Assembly (NCBI RefSeq): GCF_001949145.1 | Contig: NW_019091451.1 | Span: 593,806-657,805, forward strand | Length of the DNA: 64,000 bases | Reading direction: 5' to 3' | Source of the DNA: Acanthaster planci | Taxonomy: Eukaryota; Echinodermata; Asteroidea; Valvatida; Acanthasteridae | In this document: positions 27,901-42,900 of the stretch, one piece after another | Layout: each line of letters starts with the position of its first letter | Numbering within the stretch: position 1 is the stretch's first letter | Notes under the pieces: generated by a model | Told to the model about the DNA's origin: nothing | Seen by the model: the letters and a program-made list of their open reading frames with translations, nothing else | Databases searched by the model: none | Translations under genes and position numbers: made by a program

Positions 27901-30900
27901 TTGTTTAGGTTGTGAAAATTTTGCGAACCAATTAGCTAAAAATATTATGCTATTTTAAATATCATATCATGGTTGCCTGACTTTTTTTCATTATTGTTTT
28001 TCATCATTGTTTTTGAAAACTAATTTAGACATCTGTCAAGCATTTGTGCTTGGTAACCTTATGTGCTGGAAATGTTTTAAGTCCTATCACTGCAGACAAC
28101 TTAATGAGTAGATTTTGGTTTGTTTTACTCTTCATAGACTAAAATTGCCTACATATCAAGTCACCAGCAGAACTGGCACTCTGTAGACTCCCAGTCCTCT
28201 GAGAAACTCACTCTCATTGGAGGTCAAAGGTGAATATGAAGCTTTGATTAGTTGGATGTGTTCAGACACAATGAATTAAGACAGCTTACAGATGAAATTA
28301 AGCTGTCTTTACATTTCAGATGCATTTACCCTTGTATCTTTATCATCAAATGAAATCAAATGAAATTTCACATTGGTATGATAACAAATTTTAACTGAAA
28401 AGAAACAATTGTATTGGAGTTTTGCTCCAACCCTTCATTGCCCTTTGATTGACGTTGGTTGGAGCAGGGGGAGGGGGGGTCACTTTTCATGGAGTGGATG
28501 TAGATATCAAGGCCACGATAAAGAGGTTGGCCAGATGTGTTCAGACAAATTGAATTAAGACAGCTTAAGGATGAAATTGTCACAGCATATAATGTGGAGA
28601 AGGTATGCTGTATTTTGATATTCCGTGACTTGTGCCAACTGTACAGCTATTACATGGAGGCCCGACATCGCGAGTATGGTGGCAGTGACTTTGTCCAGGT
28701 GGGCGTGGCCTTCTTTGACGTGCCCCTCAATACCTTCAACACATCGACTGCGACCAATGAGCTCCAGGAAATCGCCACCACATCCACTGTCCACAAGGAG
28801 CTGCAGGTATTGAAGCTTGCAAAGAAGGGGCTCATTGATGATTAAATACACTTACCATCAGCTGGGACCTTTCCATGATCTAACTCCTATGGAGACATTT
28901 CAGATTTAACCATCGTTTAAGGATTTGGACACCCTTTGGTCCCCACTCTATTGAGCTTTGTAAATTATTCATAGATATGAATAACCATCAGGATCAAATG
29001 TGAATGCTGGGCTTAACCGCAGTTGAGCTTGCTTTTAATTTTCAATTATGCATAATTTCCGAACATGCAAATGAGGACAGAGATAACCACTGTAAGCTTG
29101 GTTACTCCCACAACATATTTGTGCAACTCTAATATATCTCTTCTCTATGTAAAAGAGGACGAAAATTGGTGCTGATTGACCAAGAACCGTTAATCATTAT
29201 TCATTTGTTTTATTATTTGTTGGTAAATTTTTCCTCTGCAGACTCTGACTGTAGTTGGGGGTTCGTATGAGACTCAAAAGGTCTACGTTGAGCTGCCTTC
29301 ATGCCCAACAACCGTTGCTTCTAGCAATGACAGCAGCTCAGCGTGCAACATCTCGGGAGTCTATAGGCTGCAGTTTGACGGGCAGATGACAGGTAATTCA
29401 AATTGAAGATGTTGTTGTTTTGTTTTAATGGCGCTTTCAGCAACTCAGGCTATTTGCGCCAATAACTGTACTTTTATACACTTTATTAATCAGCATCACA
29501 TTACGGAGNNNNNNNNNNNNNNNNNNNNNNNNNNNNNNNNNNNNNNNNNNNNNNNNNNNNNNNNNNNNNNNNNNNNNNNNNNNNNNNNNNNNNNNNNNNN
29601 NNNNNNNNNNNNNNNNNNNNNNNNNNNNNNNNNNNNNNNNNNNNNNNNNNNNNNNNNNNNNNNNNNNNNNNNNNNNNNNNNNNNNNNNNNNNNNNNNNNN
29701 NNNNNNNNNNNNNNNNNNNNNNNNNNNNNNNNNNNNNNNNNNNNNNNNNNNNNNNNNNNNNNNNNNNNNNNNNNNNNNNNNNNNNNNNNNNNNNNNNNNN
29801 NNNNNNNNNNNNNNNNNNNNNNNNNNNNNNNNNNNNNNNNNNNNNNNNNNNNNNNNNNNNNNNNNNNNNNNNNNNNNNNNNNNNNNNNNNNNNNNNNNNN
29901 NNNNNNNNNNNNNNNNNNNNNNNNNNNNNNNNNNNNNNNNNNNGGGACTCGAACCCGGGCCTCATTGGTGCAAAGCGATGAAAGAACCACCACGCTAACC
30001 CACTCCCCCCAAATTGAAGAAACCTGCTCCCTTCACTGATATTAAATTCCTATGTCTGTGGTGATAGTTTGGACGGCTCCAGGCTTGCCATTTCTCTGTG
30101 GAAGGCCCTTGTTATGGTGGAAACATTGTACCAGCAAATTTTCTGTAGCCTTTGAGAACATTTGGCTCAATATTTAACTTCTCATCATTAATATGAGCAG
30201 GAATCACTGCAACATGTTTTATAATTCAAAAGTGGTAATTTTGCTTTGTGAAATATCAAAATGACAAAATTTGGTTATGCAAAGAAAATGTTGACTGACG
30301 GGACTTTAATACTTTTAATAAAATAAGGCAATTTAGATTTCAAATCACACTGGCTTATGAGGGAGAGTTGAATCATTTTTTTTTACTTTTTGGAAGGATA
30401 AACTTGAAAATCCCTTTCCAATGAAATTCCCATACTGAATTCTTGATTTCTGGTTCAGGTGACATCGATGTGACTGCGTCAGCTGCCGAAGTACAAGCAG
30501 CGTTGAATGCCATCTTGGACCCTGATACAGTTGCCGTGACACAGTCCAGTGACGGCTACGCAAATACTTACACAGTGGAGTTCCACATTGCCCAAGGTAT
30601 TAAGAAAACAAGATCAGATCTCAAACATTGCGCTAAGCTGTCTTGCAGTAATACGACTAAACGTTTGCAGCGACAGGTGGCATGGATAACTGCTTATCAT
30701 GCTAACAACTGGCCTCAGTCAGTCTATTTGAATACAACTTTTCACACACCCTTGAAAGCTAAGGTTTTATAAGTTAAAGATTGCCCGATAAATTTATATT
30801 ATGCTCATTTGTATTTTTCAACAGAAGAGGAGATCAGTAATTTTGTATATCCCCAGTTCATGTTTTAAACTTGAGGCAATGATGTGATCAGTTTGTGACT

Positions 30901-33900
30901 GTATTTTTGGTCTATACGCATCGGCAGTCATTAGTAGTCTAAAAGAGGATGATTTCATTTTCAGAGGGAATCGCATTGCTGACTGTGGATCAAGATGACC
31001 CTAACCTTGTTGTCATGGTGACTCAAGTTAAGTCCTATGCTCCCGTAGAGCTGAGTGAGTTTGCCCTGTTGTATGATGGAATAACGTCTGTGCCACTATC
31101 GCCGAGCTCCACGGCTGAAGAGGTATATAAAATAAAATGGGAACATCAACAAATTTTACCATAATCATCATCTACAGCCATGTCTAAATTACTCCTCTGC
31201 AGCTTGAAATTGCAGGTGACTCTGTGGGAAGTTGCTTAAGCCATTACCATAGACTCAAGCATTCTTTCAAACTTAAGCCAAGTAATTCGGTCATGGCCTT
31301 ACCACATTTTGTACTCATTTGGATGAAAAGAAGACATCCTATCTCAAAGTCATATGCACAAGAGCCAGGGTGCACACATGGTATACCCATCCGACACACC
31401 CATGCCAGAATTGGGTAACCCAGCGCCCCTGTTTTGTGCTTGCACGGACTGTTAGTCACTGAGTCCGATCCAAACTTTGTCACATTCACAGGTTCAAAAC
31501 GCCCTCCTGGAAATGTTCAGCGTCAAGTGCTCCACCAGCGGCAGCATCAAGGGGTATCTGGTGCAGGACTACGAAGGGGATAGTCTCGGATGGATCAACG
31601 GGGAGGTCATTAACAGCCAGGAGCCCTACTGTGGCCGCTGGCTGATCAAGAACCCTTACCACATTTTCTATGCCGGCCGGAGCCGGACGTCCGGCAGCGA
31701 AAAGGAACTTGACTCCTTTGACATCAGGCAATATGATCAGGTGAGTATGAAAAGTTGCTGGCATTATGTGACCAAAGATCTTTACCTCGTATAGTGGAAT
31801 TTAAAAGGACAAACAGGACAAAACTTTTAAAGTTTATGAAAGGGTCGGGGTGTTGTTTGAATTGCCAAATATCCTAATTCCCACTTAAGTGCAGAATGCA
31901 GTGCATTAGTGCATGCGCATCTGATTATATGGAAATTCACTAGTGATGTGGCAATTTGTTTTACTAGTATATTCAATATTGTTTAGGGGCCCTGGGATGC
32001 AATGTAACTAGCTGAGTGGACTGAACTTAATTAAGGCAAGGTCCATACCTGTCACCAATTACATTATTTATCTTTTTTCATCGTATGGTACTTTATCATC
32101 TGTCAAAAACCACCGTCATGATGGGCTCTTGACCAATAGGTATTGGTAAATTGCCGGAGGATTTAGGAGTGTCAGTGGTTCATAAGATGACCCTCAGCAG
32201 AGGTCAGACATCTCACAGATAGTGAAATACTTATCAGTCACAGAATCTGTATGGAGAAAACTTTGACACCACTTTGTGCCTTAAATTCCCCTGTCCAGTT
32301 GTGTTTCGGCCACCGAGGTGGCATCCAGTCGTTCATCCAGGTTCGCATCCACTGGATGGACCAGGAGTTCAACGACCGGGTCAACTGGATAAACCTCCTT
32401 GACAGCAAGCTACAATCTTCTGAAAGGTTTGGCAAAGTTTTTTATCCCTGAAATTCCCAGTGCATTTCTTGGGGAAGGGGTAAAATAGAAAAGAACGGGT
32501 CCATTGTTCAAGACTTAATTGTGCAGCTGTCTACCTGTATTTTGAAATAGCTTTAACCTTGAAAAATTCTGATTAATTCCCCATAATGCTGTATTTTACC
32601 CAAAATGGTCATCATTTTCTATTCGCAAATCTGAAAATTTAGCAAGAACTCAAACCCTCTCTGAGAATGTCCAAATCTTTCACCTTACCTTAAGAATTTC
32701 TCTCAAATCTTAAGAAAATTCCCCAGTGAGTTTGCAAATGTTTTTCTTTTCTCAAAATGTCTCTTTAATGTTACTGGTATTGTTGTGTAGGTGCAAGATA
32801 ATCCCTTGATTGTTAGCCTTATCTTTTGTAAATATTTTATTCCGTTTGAGCAAGCTGCATTCCTTAGATAATAATATAAGGTGAAGTATAACAGAGTGGA
32901 CTCCCGATTGCTACTTTGACTGGTTTGAGTCCTCTCCAAAATCCCTGGAAATTTGGGGTCTCTCTTTATAGCGTCAAGCAGTGGCATAGCCGGGGGGGGG
33001 GGCACGCACCCCCCACAAATTCCCAGGTGCTCCCCCCCCACTAAAAAATGCATGAATGGATATTGAACAAGGCTAACAATAGCTTGCCCCCAAAAAACCA
33101 CACCACTGAAAGCTGGTGCCCCCCATAAGATGCTGGTGCACCCCTTGTGCCCCCCACTAGTAAAATCCCAGCTACGCCACTGGTGTCAAGCCTTAAATCA
33201 GTAAGATTTGAGTGAATGGATGATGTCTAACTGTGCCCTTTATTTGGTCCTTGTTTCAGCTGGTTATACACCTGCCTAGATGTACATACCTTGATCCAGT
33301 CCACCTGGGTCTATAATCAACACCTGAGTGGAACAGCCCTGAGATTCGAGCGCATCAGAGTGTTCAGGATAGAAGGCCAAGATCTGTTCCTTGACAACCT
33401 TTACATTGGACGCAGTGTCCCACAATGTGAGTATTAGACAGAGGTTTTGAATTCCGTGGAGCTACTTCACCCCATTAATCCACTGAATAGTCAATAGTAC
33501 TGGGAAGGCTATGATATCCTAACTCATTGTGATTATCTGATGGTGATTAAAGTTGGCCCAAAGTGCTCCCTGAGCACCATGTGATGAGTACAGTCACGTG
33601 ACGTCATACACACTGGCCTGTGTCACTCTGAGTGTACGGGACATTATTGTCTATTCTGATTCCCTTTTACCTCTTTTGGGATGATTAATGTAAGCCACCT
33701 GTCAAAAAGTAATTTACCTCAAGGATTGGATACAAATTGATGTGATGCAGGTGTCTGTATTGTTTTAATCTTGCAAGAAAATCATTTTGTAGACAGCTAC
33801 CAAATGTGCATAAAATGTCGCCCTTAGGCATAACCACGGTCCAAACCATGAATGGACACCTGCATCACAATTAACAATTTAAAGATGCTTCATATGATGT

Positions 33901-36900
33901 TAAGGATTGCATTACTTTTCCAAAAGTGTGAATTACGTTATGCTAATACTAGTTAACAATGTAAAACAAACCCTATCAATGACACCTCCTGTAGATGTAC
34001 GCGAGCAACGTGCTGCAAGCCCAAATGGCATCTTTGTGCTGGACGCATCCGTCCACAAGACCGACTTGAGCTTCAACATCACCCTGACGCCAGCTGCTTG
34101 TGGCAATGATTTCCCACTGATTGGCATCAAGGACGCCAACATCAGCACCAATTCAAGCAGTGAAGTGGCATACTGGAGTGAGACCTGGCCCTCCGACACC
34201 ATGATCTCCGTTCAGCGGAGGGTGCCAGCCACTCCCCCGATTGGTGGAACCTTTGAGATTGAACTGTACGGTGTAAATTTCGAAGGTAGGGCTTTGGCCT
34301 TTCATCAAGAGGCTTATCGTGTTTTTTATACTGTCCTGTAATGAATCAAAGAAACTTCAACAGTGCACATTCTCTGAAGCCTGAAGAATCTGACAGGGGA
34401 ATGATGAATAACGTGGAGTTTTAAGGCTTGGGGATACCCTGAATAATCTTTAATTCTATTACTGAAAATGCTATCCGTATAATGGCCTGAGTGTGATTTG
34501 AACCTGGAATAGCTCAGTGTATTCCAAAATGAAGATCAGGTTTCAACAAAATCGGATGATTTGATAATTTGATGCTGAGGTATCGGTGTTGCTGTCCTGT
34601 CTCGTGGATCAGTATGGAAATCAAATTCTGATCCTCTAAAGCCATCACTGCTTCTGTTTTTTATGTGATGACAGTTTCAGCCCAGGCCACAGCAGACCAA
34701 CTGAAGGAGGCCCTCCAAGCCAACCTGGACATCGGCTCCTTAGAAGTGTTCAGGGAAGGCAGCTGCTCAGGCTACTCATGGGAGGTGGAGTGGCTGTCCA
34801 AGGGAGGCAAGCAGCCCCTCATGCAGGTAAGCCATCCCTTGACAACAGCCCCAGATGATAGTGGTATAGTGGCATGTCAGTTAAATGAAGGGTTAAGTTA
34901 ATACCTTGCCACAAACCAGAGAAAAATGAGGAAAGATGCCTAGAGCAGTGCCGTTACAAGGGTGACATTTCTGAGGAGACATCCAGGTTGCACAACTTTT
35001 TTGAGCGGAGCTGCACAAAAGCAAATGAGCTGTAGCTTTCAAATAGGTTTGGTAAATTTAACAATTTCAAACACGGGTATTCAGAGTTAAGGGGGCACAG
35101 ACTTCTGCCACCCACCCTGTTACACACACAGTAATTTATAGTCACATTTTCTTGAACAGTATCTCATAGAAATTATGTTCAGCCCCCCTTCCCCACCAGC
35201 TCAAGAAAGATCCAAAGCTGGAAAATGTCAGCATTTTTTTCTCTGGTAAATCCCATAAAAACTTGTGTGCTTCATTTTCAGGTGAATTTAATCTTCTACT
35301 ACAGACTATTTTGGGATCCAAAAATTTTATGTTGTACCAAGCATTCCCCCCCCACTCCGTTGGTAAGATTGACATTGGTATGACTTCTCTGTACTTGTGA
35401 CCGTGTCAGGTGAATGGTAGCGGACTGACAGGCTACGAGGTGGGCGTGACTTCTCATCGTGTGGAGGAGGGTCATGTCTTCCTGGCTCCAATACCTGGAG
35501 AGTTCCTCAGGCTCGCCCACCCTCAGCCGCAAGTGAGTCATGAAAAGATACAGAATCATAGACCTAGGCTTCAGTGTCAAACATTTACTCATATTGCCAA
35601 TGTGTGACATGCATAATAAAGCAGCTCAATAGTCTCCAACTACAGAACTACTGGGTCATTCAATTCAGTGTGTGACCATATCCTCATTTACTTAGGTGAA
35701 GATGCTGAAGTTACTGCCTTTGCATAGCTTCAAACCCTCATGGCAGTATTTACTACGAGGCACAGGGTTCCTTTTTTATTATTATTATTCATTCATGCCA
35801 ATTTTTTTTCATCACATACAAGATGGGCATTGGAGAGGCAAAAGCAATAACAATCACTGTGGCCAAGACCTGCCCTCCACATCAAGTTGTGTATAGAGTG
35901 AATAAATTTAAATAAAAATACTAATATGTAAAAGTATTTGAAGCCAAAAGTTAGAACTTAAAAATATTTAAATATAAAAGAATAGGAATTACTGAAAATG
36001 AATAAGGATAATGTAAGCAATTAAATATGAAATTAAAATAAGTTAAATGAACAAGCAATTAATGATAACAGCACAATAAATTTTTTTGATATACATGCCT
36101 GATGTAATTTCCCCATCTTGGCATGCAGACAAATTTAATACTGTTCAGTGTAGCATTTTAAAATTCTAGTTTTTAAGAGTAGGGTTTTAAAGGAAAATCA
36201 ATTGCTCTCTGAGATGCCCTCACTTTAGCAGTGCTTCCAAAATGATAAAATTAATGAAATAGTCACCAGTGGATCATTTTATAACTATGGGGTCTAACAG
36301 TGTGACTTGTTGTGTCCCAGTTACACCTGACTTGCATAATGTGACATGAAAATATCACTGAAATTGGTTGCAAGCTATTTCTAGTTGTTTAAAAAATAAC
36401 TTGGAAAGTAAAGAGTTTGTTGTGAGCTTACAAAATCATATGTCAGAAGTGATAAGAACCCACAAAACCTAGAACCCAGGTTTACAGAATGAACCTCGTA
36501 CATTTTAGATCAACTTATAAGAAACTTGAAAGACTTGGTTGGCGGTTACTTTCATTGTTCTTTTAAGATGTCCTTCGTCTTTCTTAAGAATGGAGGATAA
36601 AATTCAAATTGACCAAGATAATTCTTCCATCGGATGGAACCCTTTTTGCCTTGCTCAGGTGGAGGTGATCGTCAACAACGTCCCATCTAGCTGTTCCCTG
36701 GGCCAGTGCTCCTTTGAGTACAGCGACAGCGTCACACCCAAAATCTTAAGCTCTACCCCTGCAAATGGTGAGTCGAAAGTATACTGTGGCCCACCAGACT
36801 GATGCTCGTCATCATACCACTGGAAAATATCACAGGAAAACAATGGTTGTTAGCCCTAACCCTCCTCAATCCTTCACCTGTTGGAGGACTGAGGAGTGTT

Positions 36901-39900
36901 AGGGTTAGAAACCATTAAGAAGAGGTGTAGGAAATAATGTTCACAGTTTCTTTTTGCTCTAGGTTCAGCAGCTTTGTGAGTTACACCTTTGTGGATGAGA
37001 TATTTTCTCACTCCCTCTCTTTCTCCAGTCCTTGAAAGACTCGAGAAGACGAGATTTTCCTTGATAGTGTGACATGTTTCTTGACACTCATGCTGTTGAG
37101 TTATTGAGGACAACCACAGACATAAATCCTTCTACTATCAAAATGTAAAAAATAGGTATTGTGAATCCATAAGTTATCTCTCCTACTCGGTACTTATTTT
37201 CCATGCCATGTGGCCACTCTTTCTCCAAAGGCTCTGCCTACCATGACACTGTCCTAACCATCACCGGCTCCGGGTTCAGCGTCAATGCTGGAGAAAACAA
37301 CGTCACTATCGGTGGTGCTGTGTGCGATGTTGTCTCTTTCAATGAGTCCTCCGTGTCCTGCGCCGTCACTGAATCGGCAGCCGGCTTGTATAATATCAGC
37401 CTGATGGTAGAGGGTCGTGGTAATTCCTTATACCCGAATGGTGAGTGTCCCAAATCGGCAAACCCAGTCTCTTGTTGTGCTAGGTTTGGTTTTCACCAGG
37501 AGGATGGTATCTTCACTGACACTACAAGCTGACACACGGTGATTCTTGAGTGGGCTTTGTTCGCACAAAATTTACAGAAAGACATCAACTGAGCACTACA
37601 TGCATCCATTCAGCAAATTATTATTTTCAAGAAGTGAAGTTTTTCTGAACCTCCCAACTTTAAAGGTTCCAAGTACAATTTTATATCCCTTTAATAAATT
37701 GATGGAGTAAATCCATGCAAAAACCCTTTAAAGCATCATCATGCTTTGGTGTTAGTTTGTGAAGACCACAATTATTCCACCACATATGTCAGTCTTCAGT
37801 TCTTGAACCCGAAGGTGATTGCTCTACAGTTTTTTTGAAGTGTTCCTACAAAGCACTTGTGTTTGCATTTGTGAAAACAGTGACCATACTTAGTACAGTC
37901 CATAGACAAATAAACCCTTGACTGTCGTTGCCAGACTGTGAGACTTTCAGTTGTGTTTACTCTCAGTACTTGTGGATGCAGGAAAATGTCACTTAGCCAT
38001 TACTCTCGGATCACATTTTCACCAACAGGAGACCTTTCTTCCATCTTTAAAGAATCTGTTATGCAAGAATACACCTATATGGCCTGACCTGGGTTGTACT
38101 CTGATTACCTGCAGATTCCTACTCCAGCTGGTTGTGTGTTCTGGAGTATAGTGTACCCCTTAACGATCGTCCTCCAAGATGAATTCTAAACGTCCAAGTC
38201 CGTCATCCTTTGTAATTTTTTAGCACACGCCACTTGGGACATATTCTTCTGGTATTGTAGAATTAATGAAAATTTCTGTTTTGCATTTTTTTGTCAGGAC
38301 CGATCACATTCCAGTATGAACTAGGAGTTACCAATGTCAGCCCAACATCTGGAAGCACAGCTGGTAATGTTGTTTGACTTTAAGAGATTGCATTCGTTTG
38401 GCAGTGCTGTAGTCGACAAGCGTTAAGACCATGACAAGTCCTCACAAGACCAGCCCAAGGCTGGCCGTAGACCTTCAGTCTGAATTCAAGTCCCACACTG
38501 CTCAGATGAGCAGCAACAAAAGCCTCCCTGTCCCATTGTTCACCCTGTAACTTGAGACCGGTCTTGTGTCTTATCTTCTTTGTGGTTTTATGATGTCTTG
38601 ACTGTAAAAGCGCCAATGGGTTCAGTTAAATTCAGGGGTGAAAAAATACTGAAAACACACTCAAAAATGCTTCCTTGAGCAAAGACCAGTGGCCACTAAA
38701 ACTACCTCGTGATTTGCATGACTTGAGCTTTCAAGACTTTCACCTAATTCACCTTTCACCTTCTTCGCAACATCTTCAGCCTGTAAGGCAGGTCTCTAAA
38801 AGTTAGGCCAGTTGGCTCACATAGCACTAGATTGAGCATTTTTCCGTTCATGCATTAGGTCAAGATCGTAAATCAACCTGATTTTCATTTGCAAACCAAC
38901 CATCATGATATCTTTATACTGGGGGTTCTTTGCTAACAAAGAATTTTGTTTTTTGTGTGATTTCCCCAGATTTATGGTGATTTTTTGTTTGCTTGTTTGC
39001 AGGCGGTACCCGAGTAAACATCACAGGGTACGGCTTCAGTGAAGATATGCAAAGCACCTCAGTAACTATTGGTGGGCAGTCGTGCATAATTGACACGATA
39101 ACGTACGATGAAATCCAGTGCGTCATTGCATTGGACACACAGGTATGTATATTCTATGTACATGTGAACAGCACCAAGAGGTTAAGAACTTACCCTTGGA
39201 GTTGACCTATATTGAGGAAACCAAGCTTTCGACTGGGCTGACTCAGACAAGGGCATGCAAATGGTGACAGTCATGCATGTGCATAACAACTTCATAGTTT
39301 TACAGTCGATGCATGCATTGAGTTAGTATTGAGATCAAAAAAACTTCTGAAAGTGCCATTCCTTCATTAAAATGGCATTTTGAGTGGATTTCACCTTTGT
39401 ATCCATCAGCAAGGCTGAATGTGAAATTTGTATTTGATTTTAAAATTCTATGAAAAACGCTGATTGGTTGATACTGCAACAGTTCATAGCTTGAACCTAG
39501 GGCCAAACTCTTACCTGTATGTTTTGCCTCTCTGTGGTCCCAGGAATCCAGACGCAGGCGACGCTCCCTCCAGGTGGACCTTATCATCGTGGTGAACAGC
39601 CAGACCCTCACCGAGGAGGGCATCTTCACCTTTGACCCTTCCCTGACCCCAACGATTTTGGGGATCAGTCCCAACGTGTCTAGTGTGAAAGGTGATGCCA
39701 TTTGAAAGTTTTCTTTTGCCAACAAGAATTCAAACTGAAAATGGCATAATTGTGAACAAAAGTCATCCTGTTTCTAAGTACAAGCTACACTTAAAGTAAG
39801 TTGACAGTTTCAAATTTTACCTCTGAAGAGCTGTAAATTATTATTCATTTTAGTGTATGTGCGACAAAGCGATTGAATTCTGTACAGTGTTTGGGGGTGT

Positions 39901-42900
39901 TCTATGAACTAAGTTTTCCCTAGGCTTCAAAACCAAACTCCTGTAATCCACTGTAAAAAAATCTACGCCGAAGGTTGTCTGTGGCAAACTTTACCAGACA
40001 TCAAATCGGCCAAAGGTTTATAAAAACCAAATCAACCAAGTTATGCCTCACAGGTTCAAGACATTTACCTGTTAGCCCTATTACCTTGGACTGCCACAGG
40101 TTTACTTTTACAGTTGGCAAGTTAATGCCTTTCTCTTTTCAGGCGGAGGCATTTTGACCATCTCGGGCAGTGGCTTTGGAAGCAGCGGTGCCAAGGTTAC
40201 CGTCGGCAATGCAGACTGCGTGGTCACTGCTCAGGCGGATGGCGAAGTCAATTGCACCATTCCCGAGCATTCACCGGGGACCTTCTATGTTATCCTGGAG
40301 GTGACTGACCAAGGGTTTGCCGAAGCCAAGTGAGTCATTCAGTTGCTTTGAAGCAAACAGTCTTGATATTTTTTAAAAATTAGTCAGTAAATGGCTCAAA
40401 TACATGGAAACCATGCTTCACAGTGCCCTCAGAAAAATAATAAAGGGATTGCGTTGTGCTAAAATTCTTTTTTGAAACACAGACCTTAAAAGTTGTGTTT
40501 GTGCACTGAGAAACTTTGAATTAATCCTAGCGGATGAATATGTAAGCTACTCATAATGTGAGGTTCATAAACGGCAATGAGTTCTTTGATGACTATTTTC
40601 ATTGCAGTAGGTACATCTCCAGATAAAGGCCATACATACAGACGTACTCCTCCAGTATCAGTCTGATTGTAGGTTGGTGATCACTTTTTTTCCCCCCAAC
40701 AGTGGCATGACGTTTGTGTACCAGCTGGACGTGACAGGGATATTTCCAGACAGCGGCTCTGTTCAAGGTGTCACCGCGGTGACCATCGCAGGCGTCGGTT
40801 TCGGGACAAACACCAGCGATGTCTCGGTCAGTCTCGGCGGCGTTGCTTGCACAGTGAATTCAGTGGCCGACAGCAGCATCCAATGCCTGACGACATCCTC
40901 TGAGGCTACTCACAGTGTGGACAACTTTGGCAAGCACCAATGTGAGTCTCTTTCTTTTTGCACTTCAGCAGTAAATAAAAAACATGGAATGTTTATCGTT
41001 GTTGTCGGACACTCTGTCGACATGTGCACTGCACACTTTGGACGACCTTCTCACATGTGAAGCTGCAGTACATGTTCATACTCACTGAGTCCAATTTCTA
41101 AGCCTCTGCAGCCACAGATTTTTGTCACTCATAATCAGAGCTCTGAGCCTTGGTTCAGAAAATCCACATTAACTGTGCTAGCACCGTTGCTCTTGTGTGG
41201 TGTATGCGTAAGCCTATGCAAAATGCCCTTTCCACTAAAATGTGCTAAAATTATCAGTACAGAACTTTCTGCTTCAGAAAGCAGAAATTCTCCACTCCAA
41301 AAAATTCTCCACTCACGCTGGAAAGGGCCGTGAAACTTGACTCAGAATGTCTGACACATTTGTGTAAATACGTTCTTGACCCTCCTCTGAATGTACAGCG
41401 TACGGCATCGGCTACAAATGGAATCCCCAGGTTCTGTCTGTGACGGCCGGTGATGTCGTGGTATGGCAGTGGTCAGTGCAACAGCAGGTCACTGGCATCG
41501 GGTACGCCGTCATGCAGACGGCCGATGCTGATGCGGTCATGTACGACGGTCAGGGATTCTACAGCGGGGAACGATCCTCCGACGGTAAGAACATTAACTT
41601 TATTTAGTTATAGACTTTATGAAAACACTTTATCTGTTAGATTTGATACTAATTACCCCTGGGCATCGAAAATTTTGGAATTTTCAATTGATTCAGTGCC
41701 TATCAGCATCACATGTAGCTTTTAAAAGCCCAATCCTTATGCAACTTGTCATTCTGCACATCAGCGACTTATATTAATACTTGGATGTGGTCAAGTTTAA
41801 AACATAACTGCCAGTCAGTTCAGTGTAATTCAAGCAATATACGTCTTTCAATTTGAACTATCCCTTGAGCTTGGTTTCTTTGTGTATAGTACCGTTCTTG
41901 CGGGTAATCTTTACGATTTGTCTCTCCCCCACCATTGACTGCGTCAGTATTTCACCACCTACCGACAAGCACAGCGTTCTTCCAATGTTCACTAATTTTT
42001 GTTGTTAAGCTTTTGAGATTTTGTTTACATATTGTGTTCCTTTGTCATTTCCACTGCAGGTAATTTTGCCTACCGATTCTCCACCCCGGGCACTTATTAC
42101 TATTCTAGTGGCCCTGTGGATGAAGATGGCAACCTCTACATGAAGGGAATAGTCAAAGTCAACGAGCCCACAGCAACATCCAACAAAGTGGTGGTTACTG
42201 TGGGAGGATATGACGCCTTGCATGACACCCAGTCAGGTATTAACAAAAGATAGTTTTAACAATATCCCTGGTGTTATTATAGATTATCTTCAGAGTAGTT
42301 TAGACTCATCCAAAATCTGTCCTCTTGCTTATGAGCCCCAAGCTGGACCAAGGGAGGGCACAATTTTTCCTAGAAATGGAGGTTCCTTTGGTCAGAACTG
42401 AACTTTGCTGGTTCACAAATGACTTTTGAAATGGACGTGTTACAGTCGCTTCACTACCAGCAAAATAAACACTCCCAACCAACATGGCCCTTTTCAACCA
42501 ATGAGGGGGTACTTCTGCTCAAGGCTGATAAAAATTTGGATATTAGACTCATGAATATGTGCAAAAATGTGCTTCCATTTGTGTTGCTTAACTTGATGAA
42601 GGTTACATGACACTTCTAAGGATATTCTAGTTCTTGTTCACTCAAGTCACATGTTAAAATGACATTTTTCGGTTTTCTCACAGATGTTGGGGAACCCATG
42701 AGTTCAGACAACTGTTCAGGTAGTAGCATGGCTATCCCATCATGTAATGTGCCCCCGGCTGAGCAACCCGACTCCTCCAGTTTCTACTTCTCCTACTGGG
42801 CCTGCAAGACGCCCATCGTGGACGACTTTGGTCCCAAAGTGTAAGGTTCCCCATCCCGTCTAAAAGCACAGTTTATTTTCACTCTACTAGGGAGCATGTT

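Noticed and set aside
29944-30009. Functional tRNA gene on the minus strand
   Set aside because: The B box is good, but stem pairing is poor and the sequence is cut by the gap; a SINE head explains it better.
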